Assembly (NCBI GenBank): GCA_019752635.1
Contig: JAIELX010000027.1
Span: 1-64,000 of the forward strand
Reading direction: 5' to 3'
From: Candidatus Obscuribacterales bacterium
GTDB taxonomy: Bacteria > Cyanobacteriota > Vampirovibrionia > Obscuribacterales > Obscuribacteraceae
Length of the DNA stretch: 64,000 nt
This document shows, piece by piece, positions 7,978 through 16,509 of the stretch (its first letter is position 1; the number at the start of each line of letters is the position of its first letter). A program made the position numbers and the translations under genes. Under the pieces are notes generated by a model that had not been told where the DNA came from, made no database searches, and was given only the letters and a program-made list of their open reading frames with translations.

Positions 7978-8225
7978 GATTGTTCGCAACAATACTTAAG
8001 GTCAAACTAAAACCTTCTGCACAAAATTGAATTAGCGGTATTCTAAAAATATGGCTCGCGGCTTGGTTCAAGCTAACCGGGAGATAGGGATTTCCGGAAG
8101 TCGGGCCATCTATTTTACAGGCGCTCAGGATCGTCGGCAAGCCTCCTGCCCTTCGCGCGTAGACAACGGCTCTACCCACACCAATCGAATAGACGCTGCC
8201 GGAACACGAGCTTCGTTGAATTCGC

Positions 8226-10223
8226 TTAGCGTGTTCGTAGCTTGCGTATTTTGGAGAGCTTGTCTTCCAAATGAAGAAGCTTATTCTGCGCTTCTTCATT
8301 GCGTTTATCTCTAGCTTTGTTCAACGCAAACTTGAGCGACTGCGAGACGTTGAAGAACGCAGTGTAGTCGCTAGAGGCGTCCAGGTGGTTCACCGCTGAA
8401 GTACAAAGCTTTACCGAACCTTTCAGGTCTGAAGTCATAACCGAACCGTGGCTCAGCGTCGCATAGAACGATGCCGCAGTAGCGTCCTTTATTAAGTTCT
8501 GGTCAACGTCGCGGTCGATTTGGTTTGCGGTCCTCCAGACCAGGTCTTCGAGCTTCTTAAATTCCTTCGTTTCTGAGTACAGTTCGAACAATAAATTGAT
8601 GTTGCTCATGGTTGCCGCATGCATGTGGGTGCTTTCTTTGTTTGCTTTGTTAATACAGGACAGTAGTCGAGACTCCGCCGACTTGAAATCTTTCAGCTTT
8701 CGATCGCAGATGGAGAGCTGACCGGCGAGTGATTGTGTCTCATCTTCACCTTGTCCTCCGGGCAGGTCTGAATCCAGCACGAATTGCGTTGAAGGTGAAC
8801 GTTTCCCTGCTATCGAGAGCGCTTCAAGGAAACATGTTTTTGCCTTTCTAAAATCCTCTCCGGCTGCATAAAGGTTACCGAGTCGAGTTAAGATTGTAGC
8901 TTCGCAGCGTAGATTTCGTCCTTGTACAGATCTGAGTGCTTGATGGATAAGTGCAATGGCGCGCGTTCTCCACGTCTGGCAATTCTGTCTTTCGCGATAA
9001 AGCAACATTTGGCAGATCCATGCAGCGAGAAGACCGGCTTGCACTTTAAATGCTGGTTCGTTCTCCGGGATACGGTGCAAGTTTTCCTCGACTCGGACCA
9101 GTGCTGTCTTCAATTCGTTAGGGGTTATGTCCTCGCGCTCTGTCTGTTTGTAGATTTGATGCAATTCGGTTCGGACGCTGACGCCTTTCTTTCTATGGAC
9201 CGTTCTCTTCTGAATGATAAGCTTGTTCGAATCTGCGGAGTTCAATCCTGCCAATGTCGCGATAGTACCGATTGTCGCTATTGCAACAATGGCTATCATC
9301 GTCGCCGATTTTGACCATAATTGAGATGGCTCGGTCTTCATCCGCGTCGCCTCGACGGTAATCTGTCCACCCTTGCCGGCAAGTACAAGTTCCATGTCTT
9401 TCTGCATCGCGCGCATCGTTTGGTAGCGTTGGTCGACATCCTTGCACAGCGCCTTTTGAATCAGTGCCTCCAACCCTGGCGGAATAGCCTCGCCGCCGGG
9501 CAATACAATCGGGGGGACCGGTTCAGTGGCATGCAAGTGTAAGAGCCCGACGGGATTGTCGGCCGTAAATGGAGGGGTGCCGGTCAGTATTTCGAATAGA
9601 ATGCAGCCGACCGCATAGACGTCTGAGCGCGCGTCAGCTTTCTTCCCTGTGCACTGCTCAGGACTCATATAATGAACGCTTCCGATCAGTGCTCCGGTTT
9701 GTGTCAAGCCTTGCTTGATTGCGCTTCCATCCAGTCGGGCTAGTCCGAAGTCGACTACTTTCAGCAGCCCAACCTCCTTATCGACGAGCATCAAGTTTCC
9801 CGGCTTCAAATCGCGATGAATGATTCCGGCGCGATGGGCGTGCTCCATGCCTTCGCAGACTTGGTTCATGAGCTCCAGAGCCCGGCGCGGTTGGAGCGGT
9901 CCTGTTTGCTGAATTACTTCCAGCAACGATTTGCCACTCAGGAACTCCATTGCGATGTACGGATACAGATTTTGCCAGAGGCCCAGCCGGTAGAACATGA
10001 TCAGATTTTTGTGGCAGAGAGACGAGAGTGCCTGCCCCTCTCTTGCAAACCGCTTTCTCTGTTCCTCGTCGCCCGCGAGCCAGGGTTGGAGTATCTTCAG
10101 GGCGACCATGCGTTGAAGCCCGATCTCCTCAGCTTTGTAGACGCTACCCATTCCCCCTTCACCAAGGATGGAAATGATCCGGTAGCGTTCATCGAGGATT
10201 TTGTCCGGCGCGAGGTTGTTCAT
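8226..10223 (-). CDS. membrane Ser/Thr protein kinase with TPR-like C-terminal domain
   Basis: About 665 residues. The kinase domain spans roughly residues 12-285: glycine loop GEGGMGSVY (21-29), Lys43 in VALK, HRDLKPGN with catalytic Asp138, DFG 158-160 and MSPEQ. All key residues are present, so it should be active. One transmembrane helix follows (about 306-327), and then ~335 residues of helical repeats that look TPR-like (for example the LTRLGNLYAAGEDFRKAKTC segment). In PknB-type kinases the kinase faces the cytoplasm and the C-terminal part acts as sensor or scaffold. I prefer the second ATG (10223), which has GGAG ten bases upstream, over the ATG at 10232, where GGAG is only one base away. 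It is divergent from the oxygenase gene. Confidence 0.9.
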   Translation of the reverse strand: MNNLAPDKILDERYRIISILGEGGMGSVYKAEEIGLQRMVALKILQPWLAGDEEQRKRFAREGQALSSLCHKNLIMFYRLGLWQNLYPYIAMEFLSGKSLLEVIQQTGPLQPRRALELMNQVCEGMEHAHRAGIIHRDLKPGNLMLVDKEVGLLKVVDFGLARLDGSAIKQGLTQTGALIGSVHYMSPEQCTGKKADARSDVYAVGCILFEILTGTPPFTADNPVGLLHLHATEPVPPIVLPGGEAIPPGLEALIQKALCKDVDQRYQTMRAMQKDMELVLAGKGGQITVEATRMKTEPSQLWSKSATMIAIVAIATIGTIATLAGLNSADSNKLIIQKRTVHRKKGVSVRTELHQIYKQTEREDITPNELKTALVRVEENLHRIPENEPAFKVQAGLLAAWICQMLLYRERQNCQTWRTRAIALIHQALRSVQGRNLRCEATILTRLGNLYAAGEDFRKAKTCFLEALSIAGKRSPSTQFVLDSDLPGGQGEDETQSLAGQLSICDRKLKDFKSAESRLLSCINKANKESTHMHAATMSNINLLFELYSETKEFKKLEDLVWRTANQIDRDVDQNLIKDATAASFYATLSHGSVMTSDLKGSVKLCTSAVNHLDASSDYTAFFNVSQSLKFALNKARDKRNEEAQNKLLHLEDKLSKIRKLRTR

Positions 10224-10398
10224 CTTTCGCATGCTCCGATGCTAGATATGCCCGGAATCCCTTTGGTTGTTGTCATCCATGTCCGTCCCGATGTTTCTGG
10301 GCGGAACCCGGAATAGGAAATTCCGCTTAAGGCGGAGCCATCTTCGACATATTCTTACTAATATTGTTGGCGGCTTAGCAATCAGGGGGGAAATCGCT

Positions 10399-11232
10399 GT
10401 GACCACTTCATCACCGCAGCGTCTGGAGACGAGGATTCAAAACCCGTGGGACCTTATAGATACTGTGAGATACCCGGTCGCGGACAAGACTGCGCCTGAG
10501 TATCGCGAGCTGGTCGAGCGTTGCAGAACGCAGCTCAAGGCCAATGGAGCCTGTGTTTTGCCCGGATTCATCAAGCCCGAGGCTATCGAATGGCTGCGAG
10601 CGGAGTCGACCGAACTGGCTCCTCTTGCCTACCATAGCACCGTTGAGGGAAATGCCTACCTGACTCCCGAAGACACCAGCCTACCGAAAGAGCATCCAAC
10701 TCGTATGACCGACCGCACCGCGCTCGGCGCTGTGGCGTACGACCAGATGCCGGAAGGCATACTCATTCGTCAGTTGTACGAATGGGACGGCTTGATGGAG
10801 TTCCTCGGCGAAGCGCTTGGCAAAGAGAAACTGTATCGCTACGCCGATAAGATGGGTGCCTTGAACATAGCAGTTATGAAAGACGGCGATTATCTGCGCT
10901 GGCATTTCGATCAAACCGACTTTGTCGTGTCACTTCTGATTCAGGATTGCGAGTCAGGCGGTGAGTATGAGTTTGTTCCAATGATTAGGTCGCGTGACAA
11001 CGAGAATTTCGACTCCGTAAAGGCTGTTCTGAAAGGTTCGACTGACGGCGTCATCCGTCTTGATATCAAGCCTGGTTCGTTGGTGCTTTTCGAAGGGCGC
11101 AATTCGCTCCATCGCGTGACTCCGATTGTTGGACAAACAATGCGGTTGATTGCGTTGCTCGGTTATGACACCAAGCCTGGTGTCGTCAGCACGGATCATT
11201 TGCGATACATGCGATACGGACGGGTGGACTAA
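10399..11232 (+). CDS. 2OG-Fe(II) oxygenase of the HalD/BesD type (hydroxylase-like)
   Basis: 277 residues from a GTG at 10399 preceded by AGGGGGGAA at good spacing; longer upstream frames lack such a site. The iron ligands are visible: His169-x-Asp171 in RWHFDQTDFVVSLL and His238 in NSLHRVTP, with Arg249 positioned to bind the 2-oxoglutarate carboxylate. The sequence around HFDQTDFVVSL, GGEYEFVP and PGSLVLFEGRNSLHRVTP resembles the HalD/BesD group of amino-acid-modifying enzymes. True radical halogenases replace the Asp by Gly or Ala to make room for chloride. The Asp here argues for hydroxylation. The substrate, probably a free amino acid or small molecule, is unknown. A lyase and an aldehyde dehydrogenase follow in the same direction. 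Confidence 0.78.
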   Translation: MTTSSPQRLETRIQNPWDLIDTVRYPVADKTAPEYRELVERCRTQLKANGACVLPGFIKPEAIEWLRAESTELAPLAYHSTVEGNAYLTPEDTSLPKEHPTRMTDRTALGAVAYDQMPEGILIRQLYEWDGLMEFLGEALGKEKLYRYADKMGALNIAVMKDGDYLRWHFDQTDFVVSLLIQDCESGGEYEFVPMIRSRDNENFDSVKAVLKGSTDGVIRLDIKPGSLVLFEGRNSLHRVTPIVGQTMRLIALLGYDTKPGVVSTDHLRYMRYGRVD

Positions 11233-11243
11233 TTAGAGGCGCG

Positions 11244-11276
11244 TGAGGACAGCAGGATGCCCTCCTGCTGTCCTCA
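11244..11276. terminator. 14-bp perfect inverted repeat between oxygenase and lyase genes
   Basis: TGAGGACAGCAGGA (11244-11257) pairs perfectly with TCCTGCTGTCCTCA (11263-11276) around a five-base loop. No T-run follows on the + strand, so termination would be Rho-independent only in part. It could instead be an attenuator or an mRNA-stabilising hairpin. It ends 18 bases before the next start codon. Confidence 0.5.
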
Positions 11277-11294
11277 ACTGAAGGCGTGAACGAG

Positions 11295-12482
11295 ATGATT
11301 CTGAAGGACGTGACCGTACCCGACGGCGCCTTGTATGGCGTTGAAACCGTTCGTTGCTTGCAGAACCTGACTTGTTCGCCTTTCAAGATGGCTTCGTGCC
11401 CTGAGCTAATCGAAGCTCTAGCCTGCGTAAAAAAAGCGGCGGCGCGCGCTAACTTTAGTTGCGGAGTTATTGATGCGCCCTCTGCGGATGCTATTGACCT
11501 GGCCTGCGATGACGTGATCGCGCATCGATACGACGAGCAGTTTCCTGTAGACATGCTTCACGGTGGAGGAAGCATAGCCTTCAATCAGAACATGAACGAG
11601 GTGTTGGCTACAGTGTCGTCGCGATTGGGCGGCATCTCCGTTGAAGCGAAGAAACATGTTAATGCGTCGCAGTCCACCGCCGATAGCTGTTCTACTGCAT
11701 TTCGACTGGCGCTCCTCACCGCTGCGGCAAAGCTCGATTTGGCGCTGTCGGAGTGTGTCTCAACACTAAAGTCCAAATGTGATGCCTACGACGCAGTTGT
11801 TACAGTTGCTCGAACGTGCCTGCAAGACGCCATGATAGTTTCTGTTGCAAGTTACTTTTCCGGATGGCAATCTGCGCTGGAAAGAAGGCGCAAGCGAGTC
11901 GCGCAAGCCGCCGATCAGCTGCACAACGTCAACCTCGGCGGCACCGTTATTGGTGACGGTGCAGGCGCCCGGCCCGAGTATCGCACTAAGGTCGTATCGA
12001 TGTTGTCCGAGGTCACTGGACGAAAATTGACTTTGAGAGAAAATTTGTTTGATGCCGCGCAGAACAGCGATGACATCGGGGAGCTTTCCGCCGCATTGAG
12101 TCAGTTGGTCGAGTTTCTAGTGAAGATGTGCTCCGATTTGCGTCTGCTTTCTTCCGGCCCGAGATTTGGGTTCTCCGAAATAAGCCTACCTGCGGTGCAG
12201 AATGGATCGTCGTTTTTCTCGAACAAGAATAATCCGGTAGTGCCGGAAACATTGTTGCAAGCATGTTTTCACGTGATGGGCAATCATCGTGCCGCGCAGG
12301 CCGCAGTCGAGCATGCGGAGTTAAGCTTGAATGTTTTTGAGTCTGGCGCCTTCTTTCACGTGCTGCAGTCACTCAAAATACTGGAAGCCGCAATGGTTCT
12401 CTTCAACGATAAGTGCCTGCGCGAGCTGTCTGTCAATGAGACAAGATGCGCAGAAATGGTTACTCAGTTCAATAGGCAATAA
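11295..12482 (+). CDS. aspartase/fumarase-superfamily lyase, divergent
   Basis: About 395 residues, against about 470 for typical aspartases. Recognisable blocks are VPDGALYGVETVR (N-terminal PADxYYGIQTxR equivalent), MNEVLATVSS, HVNASQSTADSCST (usual HVNxSQSTND), GGTVIGDGAGARPEY and GSSFFSNKNNPVVPE (usual GSSIMPxKxNPVxPE). The Gly-Ser-Ser and the Lys and Asn-Pro of the signature loop are kept, but Met-Pro became Phe-Ser and the Asn of STND became Ala. The family eliminates ammonia, water or amines from succinyl-type substrates to give fumarate. These changes suggest another substrate or reduced activity. The start could also be GTG at 11286. It lies 16 bases before the aldehyde dehydrogenase, so the two are probably cotranscribed. 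Confidence 0.78.
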   Translation: MILKDVTVPDGALYGVETVRCLQNLTCSPFKMASCPELIEALACVKKAAARANFSCGVIDAPSADAIDLACDDVIAHRYDEQFPVDMLHGGGSIAFNQNMNEVLATVSSRLGGISVEAKKHVNASQSTADSCSTAFRLALLTAAAKLDLALSECVSTLKSKCDAYDAVVTVARTCLQDAMIVSVASYFSGWQSALERRRKRVAQAADQLHNVNLGGTVIGDGAGARPEYRTKVVSMLSEVTGRKLTLRENLFDAAQNSDDIGELSAALSQLVEFLVKMCSDLRLLSSGPRFGFSEISLPAVQNGSSFFSNKNNPVVPETLLQACFHVMGNHRAAQAAVEHAELSLNVFESGAFFHVLQSLKILEAAMVLFNDKCLRELSVNETRCAEMVTQFNRQ

Positions 12483-12498
12483 TTCGGGAGATGTTCAA

Positions 12499-14010
12499 AT
12501 GACCAGTGCTATTCAAGATAAGGTTCTCTCGACTGCTCAAAAAGTGAAAGTCGATTTATGGCTGCAAACGCCGAAGACAGCTTTGATAAACGGTCAGTGG
12601 TCGACGCGCGTAGACGGAATTGCGACCGAAGCCAAAGATCCTGCAACCGGTCGTGTGATTGGGCGATTCGTTGATAGTACCGCCGGTGATGTTGATACTG
12701 CCGTGAAGGCGGCCCGACACGCTTTCAGTTCCTGGAAGAAAGTACCTCGCCGCGAACGCGCTTCTATGCTGAACAAGATAGCCAACGTCATTCGCGAGCA
12801 TAGTGCAGAGCTGGCGACGCTGGAAGCGCTCAATAACGGTAAGTTGTATCGAGAAGCGTATGTGGACGATCTGCCGGAATCCGCGGACGTATTCGACTAC
12901 TACGCGGGATGGGTCGACAAGTTCTATGCTGAGAATTGCCCGGTGGACGAGGGATTCCTCAACTATACTCGCCACGAACCGCTGGGAGTTTGCGGGTTAA
13001 TCGTTCCCTGGAACTTTCCCCTGTTGCTGGCTATGTGGAAGATAGCACCGGCGCTGGCAATGGGCAACACCGTAGTGGTGAAACCGTCTGAGTACACCTC
13101 CATGTCTCTGATTCGAGCAGTTGAGCTGATTATCGAAGCCGACATTTTGCCGCAGGGCGTCTTGAATTTGGTCCTCGGCGGCGCTGAGGCCGGGCGTGCT
13201 CTGTGCGAACACCCCGGTGTGGACAAGATCTCATTTACCGGTAGCACGCAAACTGGCAAGCGGATCGTTCAGTCTGCCGGTGTCTCCAACCTTAAGCTCC
13301 TGGGGTTGGAGTTAGGAGGTAAATCGGCCAATATCGTTTTCGACGACGTTCCCGACCTGCAGTTTGCGATTGCACGTTCGTTCCAGGCGATGTTTTCGCA
13401 CAAAGGCGAGAAGTGCTCCGAGCCTACAAGGCTGTTCGTTCAGAAAAAACACTACGAGACGTTTGTCTCCGCATTGAAAGATCTTGCAGACAAAGTGATT
13501 TGCGGCAATCAGTTTGACGAACGCGCCGAGCAAGGTGCCCAGTGCCATCAAGCGCACTTCGACAAAATTATGCACTACATCGACCTGGGCAATAAGGCTG
13601 GGTTCAGGCTTGTAGCCGGCGGTAAGCAGGATGTTGCCGGCACGAATTCCGAAGGGCTTTTTGTGCGCCCGACTATCTTTGCCGATGTCGACAACAATCA
13701 TGCCATTGCGAAGGAAGAAATCTTCGGACCGGTATTGGTGGTAACACCGTTCTCGACAGAGGAAGAAGTTATTGCAATGGCAAATGACACCATATATGGT
13801 TTAGCTGCCGGATTCTGGACCAGCGACGTATCGCGTGCTCATCGTGTTGCCGCTGAGCTGGATGCTGGAATGGTCTTTATTAATCGTTATGGTTGTTACG
13901 ATTTCGCCAGCCCGTTTGGCGGAAGCAAGCAGTCCGGCTGGGGCAAAGAAATGGCAGTCCACTCATTGCACTCGTACACCAAACTAAAATCGGTCTGGGT
14001 CAAGATCTAA
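12499..14010 (+). CDS. NAD(P)-dependent aldehyde dehydrogenase
   Basis: 503 residues from the ATG at 12499, with CGGGAG eight bases upstream; an in-frame extension further upstream overlaps the lyase gene and is not credible. Catalytic residues are all present: Asn172 in PWNFP, Glu271 in ELGGKS and nucleophile Cys306 in GEKCSEPTR. The cofactor loop TGSTQTGK is also present. The sequence resembles the betaine/aminoaldehyde branch (AldA, GbsA, PuuC type), which oxidises aldehydes to acids in the cytosol. The preceding lyase and oxygenase suggest the product of one enzyme feeds the next, but the pathway is not identifiable. A short inverted repeat (TTGCATC/GATGCAA) follows the stop. Confidence 0.92.
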   Translation: MTSAIQDKVLSTAQKVKVDLWLQTPKTALINGQWSTRVDGIATEAKDPATGRVIGRFVDSTAGDVDTAVKAARHAFSSWKKVPRRERASMLNKIANVIREHSAELATLEALNNGKLYREAYVDDLPESADVFDYYAGWVDKFYAENCPVDEGFLNYTRHEPLGVCGLIVPWNFPLLLAMWKIAPALAMGNTVVVKPSEYTSMSLIRAVELIIEADILPQGVLNLVLGGAEAGRALCEHPGVDKISFTGSTQTGKRIVQSAGVSNLKLLGLELGGKSANIVFDDVPDLQFAIARSFQAMFSHKGEKCSEPTRLFVQKKHYETFVSALKDLADKVICGNQFDERAEQGAQCHQAHFDKIMHYIDLGNKAGFRLVAGGKQDVAGTNSEGLFVRPTIFADVDNNHAIAKEEIFGPVLVVTPFSTEEEVIAMANDTIYGLAAGFWTSDVSRAHRVAAELDAGMVFINRYGCYDFASPFGGSKQSGWGKEMAVHSLHSYTKLKSVWVKI

Positions 14011-14272
14011 GTTGCATCGACGATGCAATTGGCGATTGCCAGTGTCCGGCTGGATATTGGCGTGCGTTAATTTTGAAGTTTAATCTACCGGAGTATTTAC
14101 CAATAACCCTTCCGAGAGTGCTTGGGCTCTTCGGTTTGCAGGGTATTGCAGGCGCGTCGCGGACTCATAAGATACTAGCGTAGGTTCGCTCTCCGGTTAA
14201 CCGTTCTTGAAACCAAACTTAGTCTAGCTGTAGCGTATACGGCGTCCGGTCCTTAGGGGAGAGAACCAACTG

Positions 14273-14872
14273 ATGGCTTCCGATACCGATGCTTACAACC
14301 GAAAAGAGTTTGAAGCGTGTGTTACTGGTTCGATTCTTACGGCGGAGCTTCTGCGAAGCGAGGCCAATGGAGAAAAGAACTTTAAACCACCGACACTCAG
14401 CGTGAAAGAAGATGCGTGGTTGTCCAAGAATGTGCTGCAAATTGATATCGATCGTGATGGTGATGGCAAAGCGGATGGCACGGCTAAGGTCAATCGAAGC
14501 TTCGGAGGCGGCATAGTATCCATCGATCTGGATTTCAATAATGATGGAAAGATTGACGGCAAGATTTCAACTGATCGATCTACCTTCGGCTACATCAATT
14601 ACATGAAAATTGATCTGAAGAACAGCGGCACAACAGACGCAAAGCTAACGCCCACCAAGTCGCTTCTGGGTTATGTTACATCGATGGACATCGATCGCAA
14701 GAACGATGGCAAGATTGACGGTAAGCTTACTTATCAATTCAACTATAGCCTGTCGAACTACTATTCTCATATTGCCGTAGACGGCAAGAACAGCGGTCAA
14801 ACAGACTTTACGATGGCGGCGGACCGTGCGAGTTTGTCCAGGCGTTTGAACTTCCTGAAGCCGAAGAAGTGA
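14273..14872 (+). CDS. EF-hand-like calcium-loop repeat protein
   Basis: 199 residues, ATG preceded by GGGGAGAG. After a helical N-terminus of about 50 residues there are five repeats of ~30 residues, each with an Asp-rich loop of the DxDxDGxxDG kind: DIDRDGDGKADG, DLDFNNDGKIDG, a degenerate DLKNSGTTDAK, DIDRKNDGKIDGK and a degenerate VDGKNSGQTDF. Such loops bind Ca2+ in dockerin and EF-hand proteins. There is no signal peptide, so the protein may be cytosolic or exported by another route. Strong alternation of full and degenerate loops suggests paired binding sites. It converges with the methyltransferase gene with a six-base gap. Confidence 0.75.
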   Translation: MASDTDAYNRKEFEACVTGSILTAELLRSEANGEKNFKPPTLSVKEDAWLSKNVLQIDIDRDGDGKADGTAKVNRSFGGGIVSIDLDFNNDGKIDGKISTDRSTFGYINYMKIDLKNSGTTDAKLTPTKSLLGYVTSMDIDRKNDGKIDGKLTYQFNYSLSNYYSHIAVDGKNSGQTDFTMAADRASLSRRLNFLKPKK

Positions 14873-14878
14873 GTAAGG

Positions 14879-15748
14879 CTAGTTGCTTGTCGTTTGTCCG
14901 CTCAGCAAGCAAAAATAGTCTTTCATAGGCTCTTTATCTGCTTCCATTGGAACTTGCTCCAACGCCACTCCTGCTAACCTGGCTATTTCGATAAGCTCAT
15001 TTATTGAAACAGGGTAGTCGCGCGCGTTGACGTGCGCCATGATCTCCTCGACTCCTTGTTGCGCTGCTTCGCGTTGCGCCAGGGCAAGCCGATACTTGGT
15101 TATGAAAGGTTGTCGCCAGTCGGATCTTTCCTCGATGCCGGGACTTTTGAATTGAGGCAGGTTCTTTGTGTCAATCCTGCTCAGCGCTTCCGGCGGTATC
15201 ATGCAGAATGGCTCCCCCGTTTCCGGATCAAGTGCCGGACGCCGAAGATATGCCTCTGTTTCGGGACGGAAGAAATCGTGACTTATGAGCAAACCGTTTG
15301 GCGCAAGAACTGATTTCACTTGCATCATTACTGCCAAAATCTCTTCCGGTATCCCATGGTGAAGATTCATGCCACTAAACACGATATCGAAGTGTTGTCC
15401 TTTCACCAGATCGCCGAAGTGCCATGCATTCCCTTCGTGCAACTCAATCTTTCGGAAGTTGCTCGGATACTCGAAGCTTTTTGCTGCAACGATCTGGTCG
15501 GGGTTGATATCGATTCCCGTGTAATCAAACTGGTAGGTATCGAAATGCCGAGTCATATTGCAAATCGAAATCGGGGCACCGCCGCAGGCGAGATCCAATA
15601 TGCGTATTACACCTTTCGGCTCATGTGTTCGCAGCCATCGCGAGACGATTCGCCTGCCACTTTCCGCCACGTTTCGGTGCAACATCAAGTTCGCCTCAAG
15701 CACAAATCGGTAGAATCCGTCTCTGCTAAAAGCTTTCTCGTTTCTCAT
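14879..15748 (-). CDS. class I SAM-dependent methyltransferase
   Basis: 289 residues from the ATG at 15748, which has AGGG six bases upstream; a TTG six codons earlier is less likely. Motif I is ILDLACGGAPISI, followed by the acidic DYTGIDINPDQI strand end, the GNAWHF post-motif and FDIVFSGMNLHHG (motif IV). The C-terminal part carries an insert (PETEAYLRRPALDPETGEPF) and helical cap. The LHHGIPEE signature and overall layout resemble small-molecule methyltransferases. The substrate is unknown. The gene is monocistronic, divergent from the acetyltransferase gene. Confidence 0.82.
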   Translation of the reverse strand: MRNEKAFSRDGFYRFVLEANLMLHRNVAESGRRIVSRWLRTHEPKGVIRILDLACGGAPISICNMTRHFDTYQFDYTGIDINPDQIVAAKSFEYPSNFRKIELHEGNAWHFGDLVKGQHFDIVFSGMNLHHGIPEEILAVMMQVKSVLAPNGLLISHDFFRPETEAYLRRPALDPETGEPFCMIPPEALSRIDTKNLPQFKSPGIEERSDWRQPFITKYRLALAQREAAQQGVEEIMAHVNARDYPVSINELIEIARLAGVALEQVPMEADKEPMKDYFCLLSGQTTSN

Positions 15749-15952
15749 ATCAGACCCTGTTCGCAAGGTGCCCCATTGTTCTTGTTATATATGCCTCGTG
15801 AGAATGTTTTCGGTCGATCAAAACGCCTCTGTAATAATCTATAACGTCTTAAAGAATGCTTATCGAAACGGCTATACACTTGGGTCTTTGGCTGTATCGC
15901 AGGGTTGTAGCTATGGTAAAGTTCTTCACCCCTTCACATACAGGTGAGTTTT

Positions 15953-16507
15953 ATGCCTGCTGACACCATGAAATCCAACGTGAAATTGGCGATTCGTTCT
16001 GCGAAGTTTACCGATATTCCAGCGCTTTTGGTATTGGTGGAAGAAGCTTACAGGGGTGGAAAAGCAACCGTAGCGTGGAAAAACGAACACGATATGGTGA
16101 CGGGACCGCGCACTTCGCAAGATGAACTCAGTAAGTACATTACTGCCACCGAGTCGAGCATCCTTGTCCTCGAAAGCGAAAGCGAAAGCGGGACATTCGC
16201 CGGTTGCGTCTGCGTGGAGAAACATGGCGCGGACGCTCATATAGGGCTGCTCGCTGTCAGTCCGTCATTCCAGAATCAGGGAGTCGGACGGCGCTTGTTG
16301 GAATATGCGGAAAATTACGGACAAACGCAATTTGGATGCACCAGCGGTGTAATGTGGGTTCTGTCCGGACGCGACGAACTACTGGAGTTCTATCGAAGAC
16401 GTGGTTATGAAAAGACCGGGGAGACAGTGCCGTTTCCTGCCGAGGAGTTCGGCGTGACTCTGCTGAAAGGCCCGCCGTTGTTCATAGTGATTCGCAGACG
16501 GTTTTAA
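15953..16507 (+). CDS. GNAT-family N-acetyltransferase
   Basis: About 184 residues starting at the ATG 15953, with AGGTGA five bases upstream (a GTG three codons before is the alternative). The acetyl-CoA binding motif is seen in HIGLLAVSPSFQNQGVGRRLLEYAENYG, here the core QNQGVG with R-R-L-L. The N-terminal strand-helix KLAIRSAKFTDIPALLVLVEEAY and the C-terminal FYRRRGYEKTGE are typical of the fold. The acceptor amine is unknown. Convergent with the next gene, with a two-base gap. Confidence 0.85.
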   Translation: MPADTMKSNVKLAIRSAKFTDIPALLVLVEEAYRGGKATVAWKNEHDMVTGPRTSQDELSKYITATESSILVLESESESGTFAGCVCVEKHGADAHIGLLAVSPSFQNQGVGRRLLEYAENYGQTQFGCTSGVMWVLSGRDELLEFYRRRGYEKTGETVPFPAEEFGVTLLKGPPLFIVIRRRF

Positions 16508-16509
16508 TT

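Noticed and set aside
8051-8314. Open frame of 87 codons on the + strand near the kinase 3' end
   Set aside because: It overlaps the kinase coding sequence antisense and has no ribosome-binding site.
12331-12498. Upstream extension of the aldehyde dehydrogenase frame
   Set aside because: It lies inside the lyase gene in another frame; the ATG at 12499 with CGGGAG upstream matches the family start.
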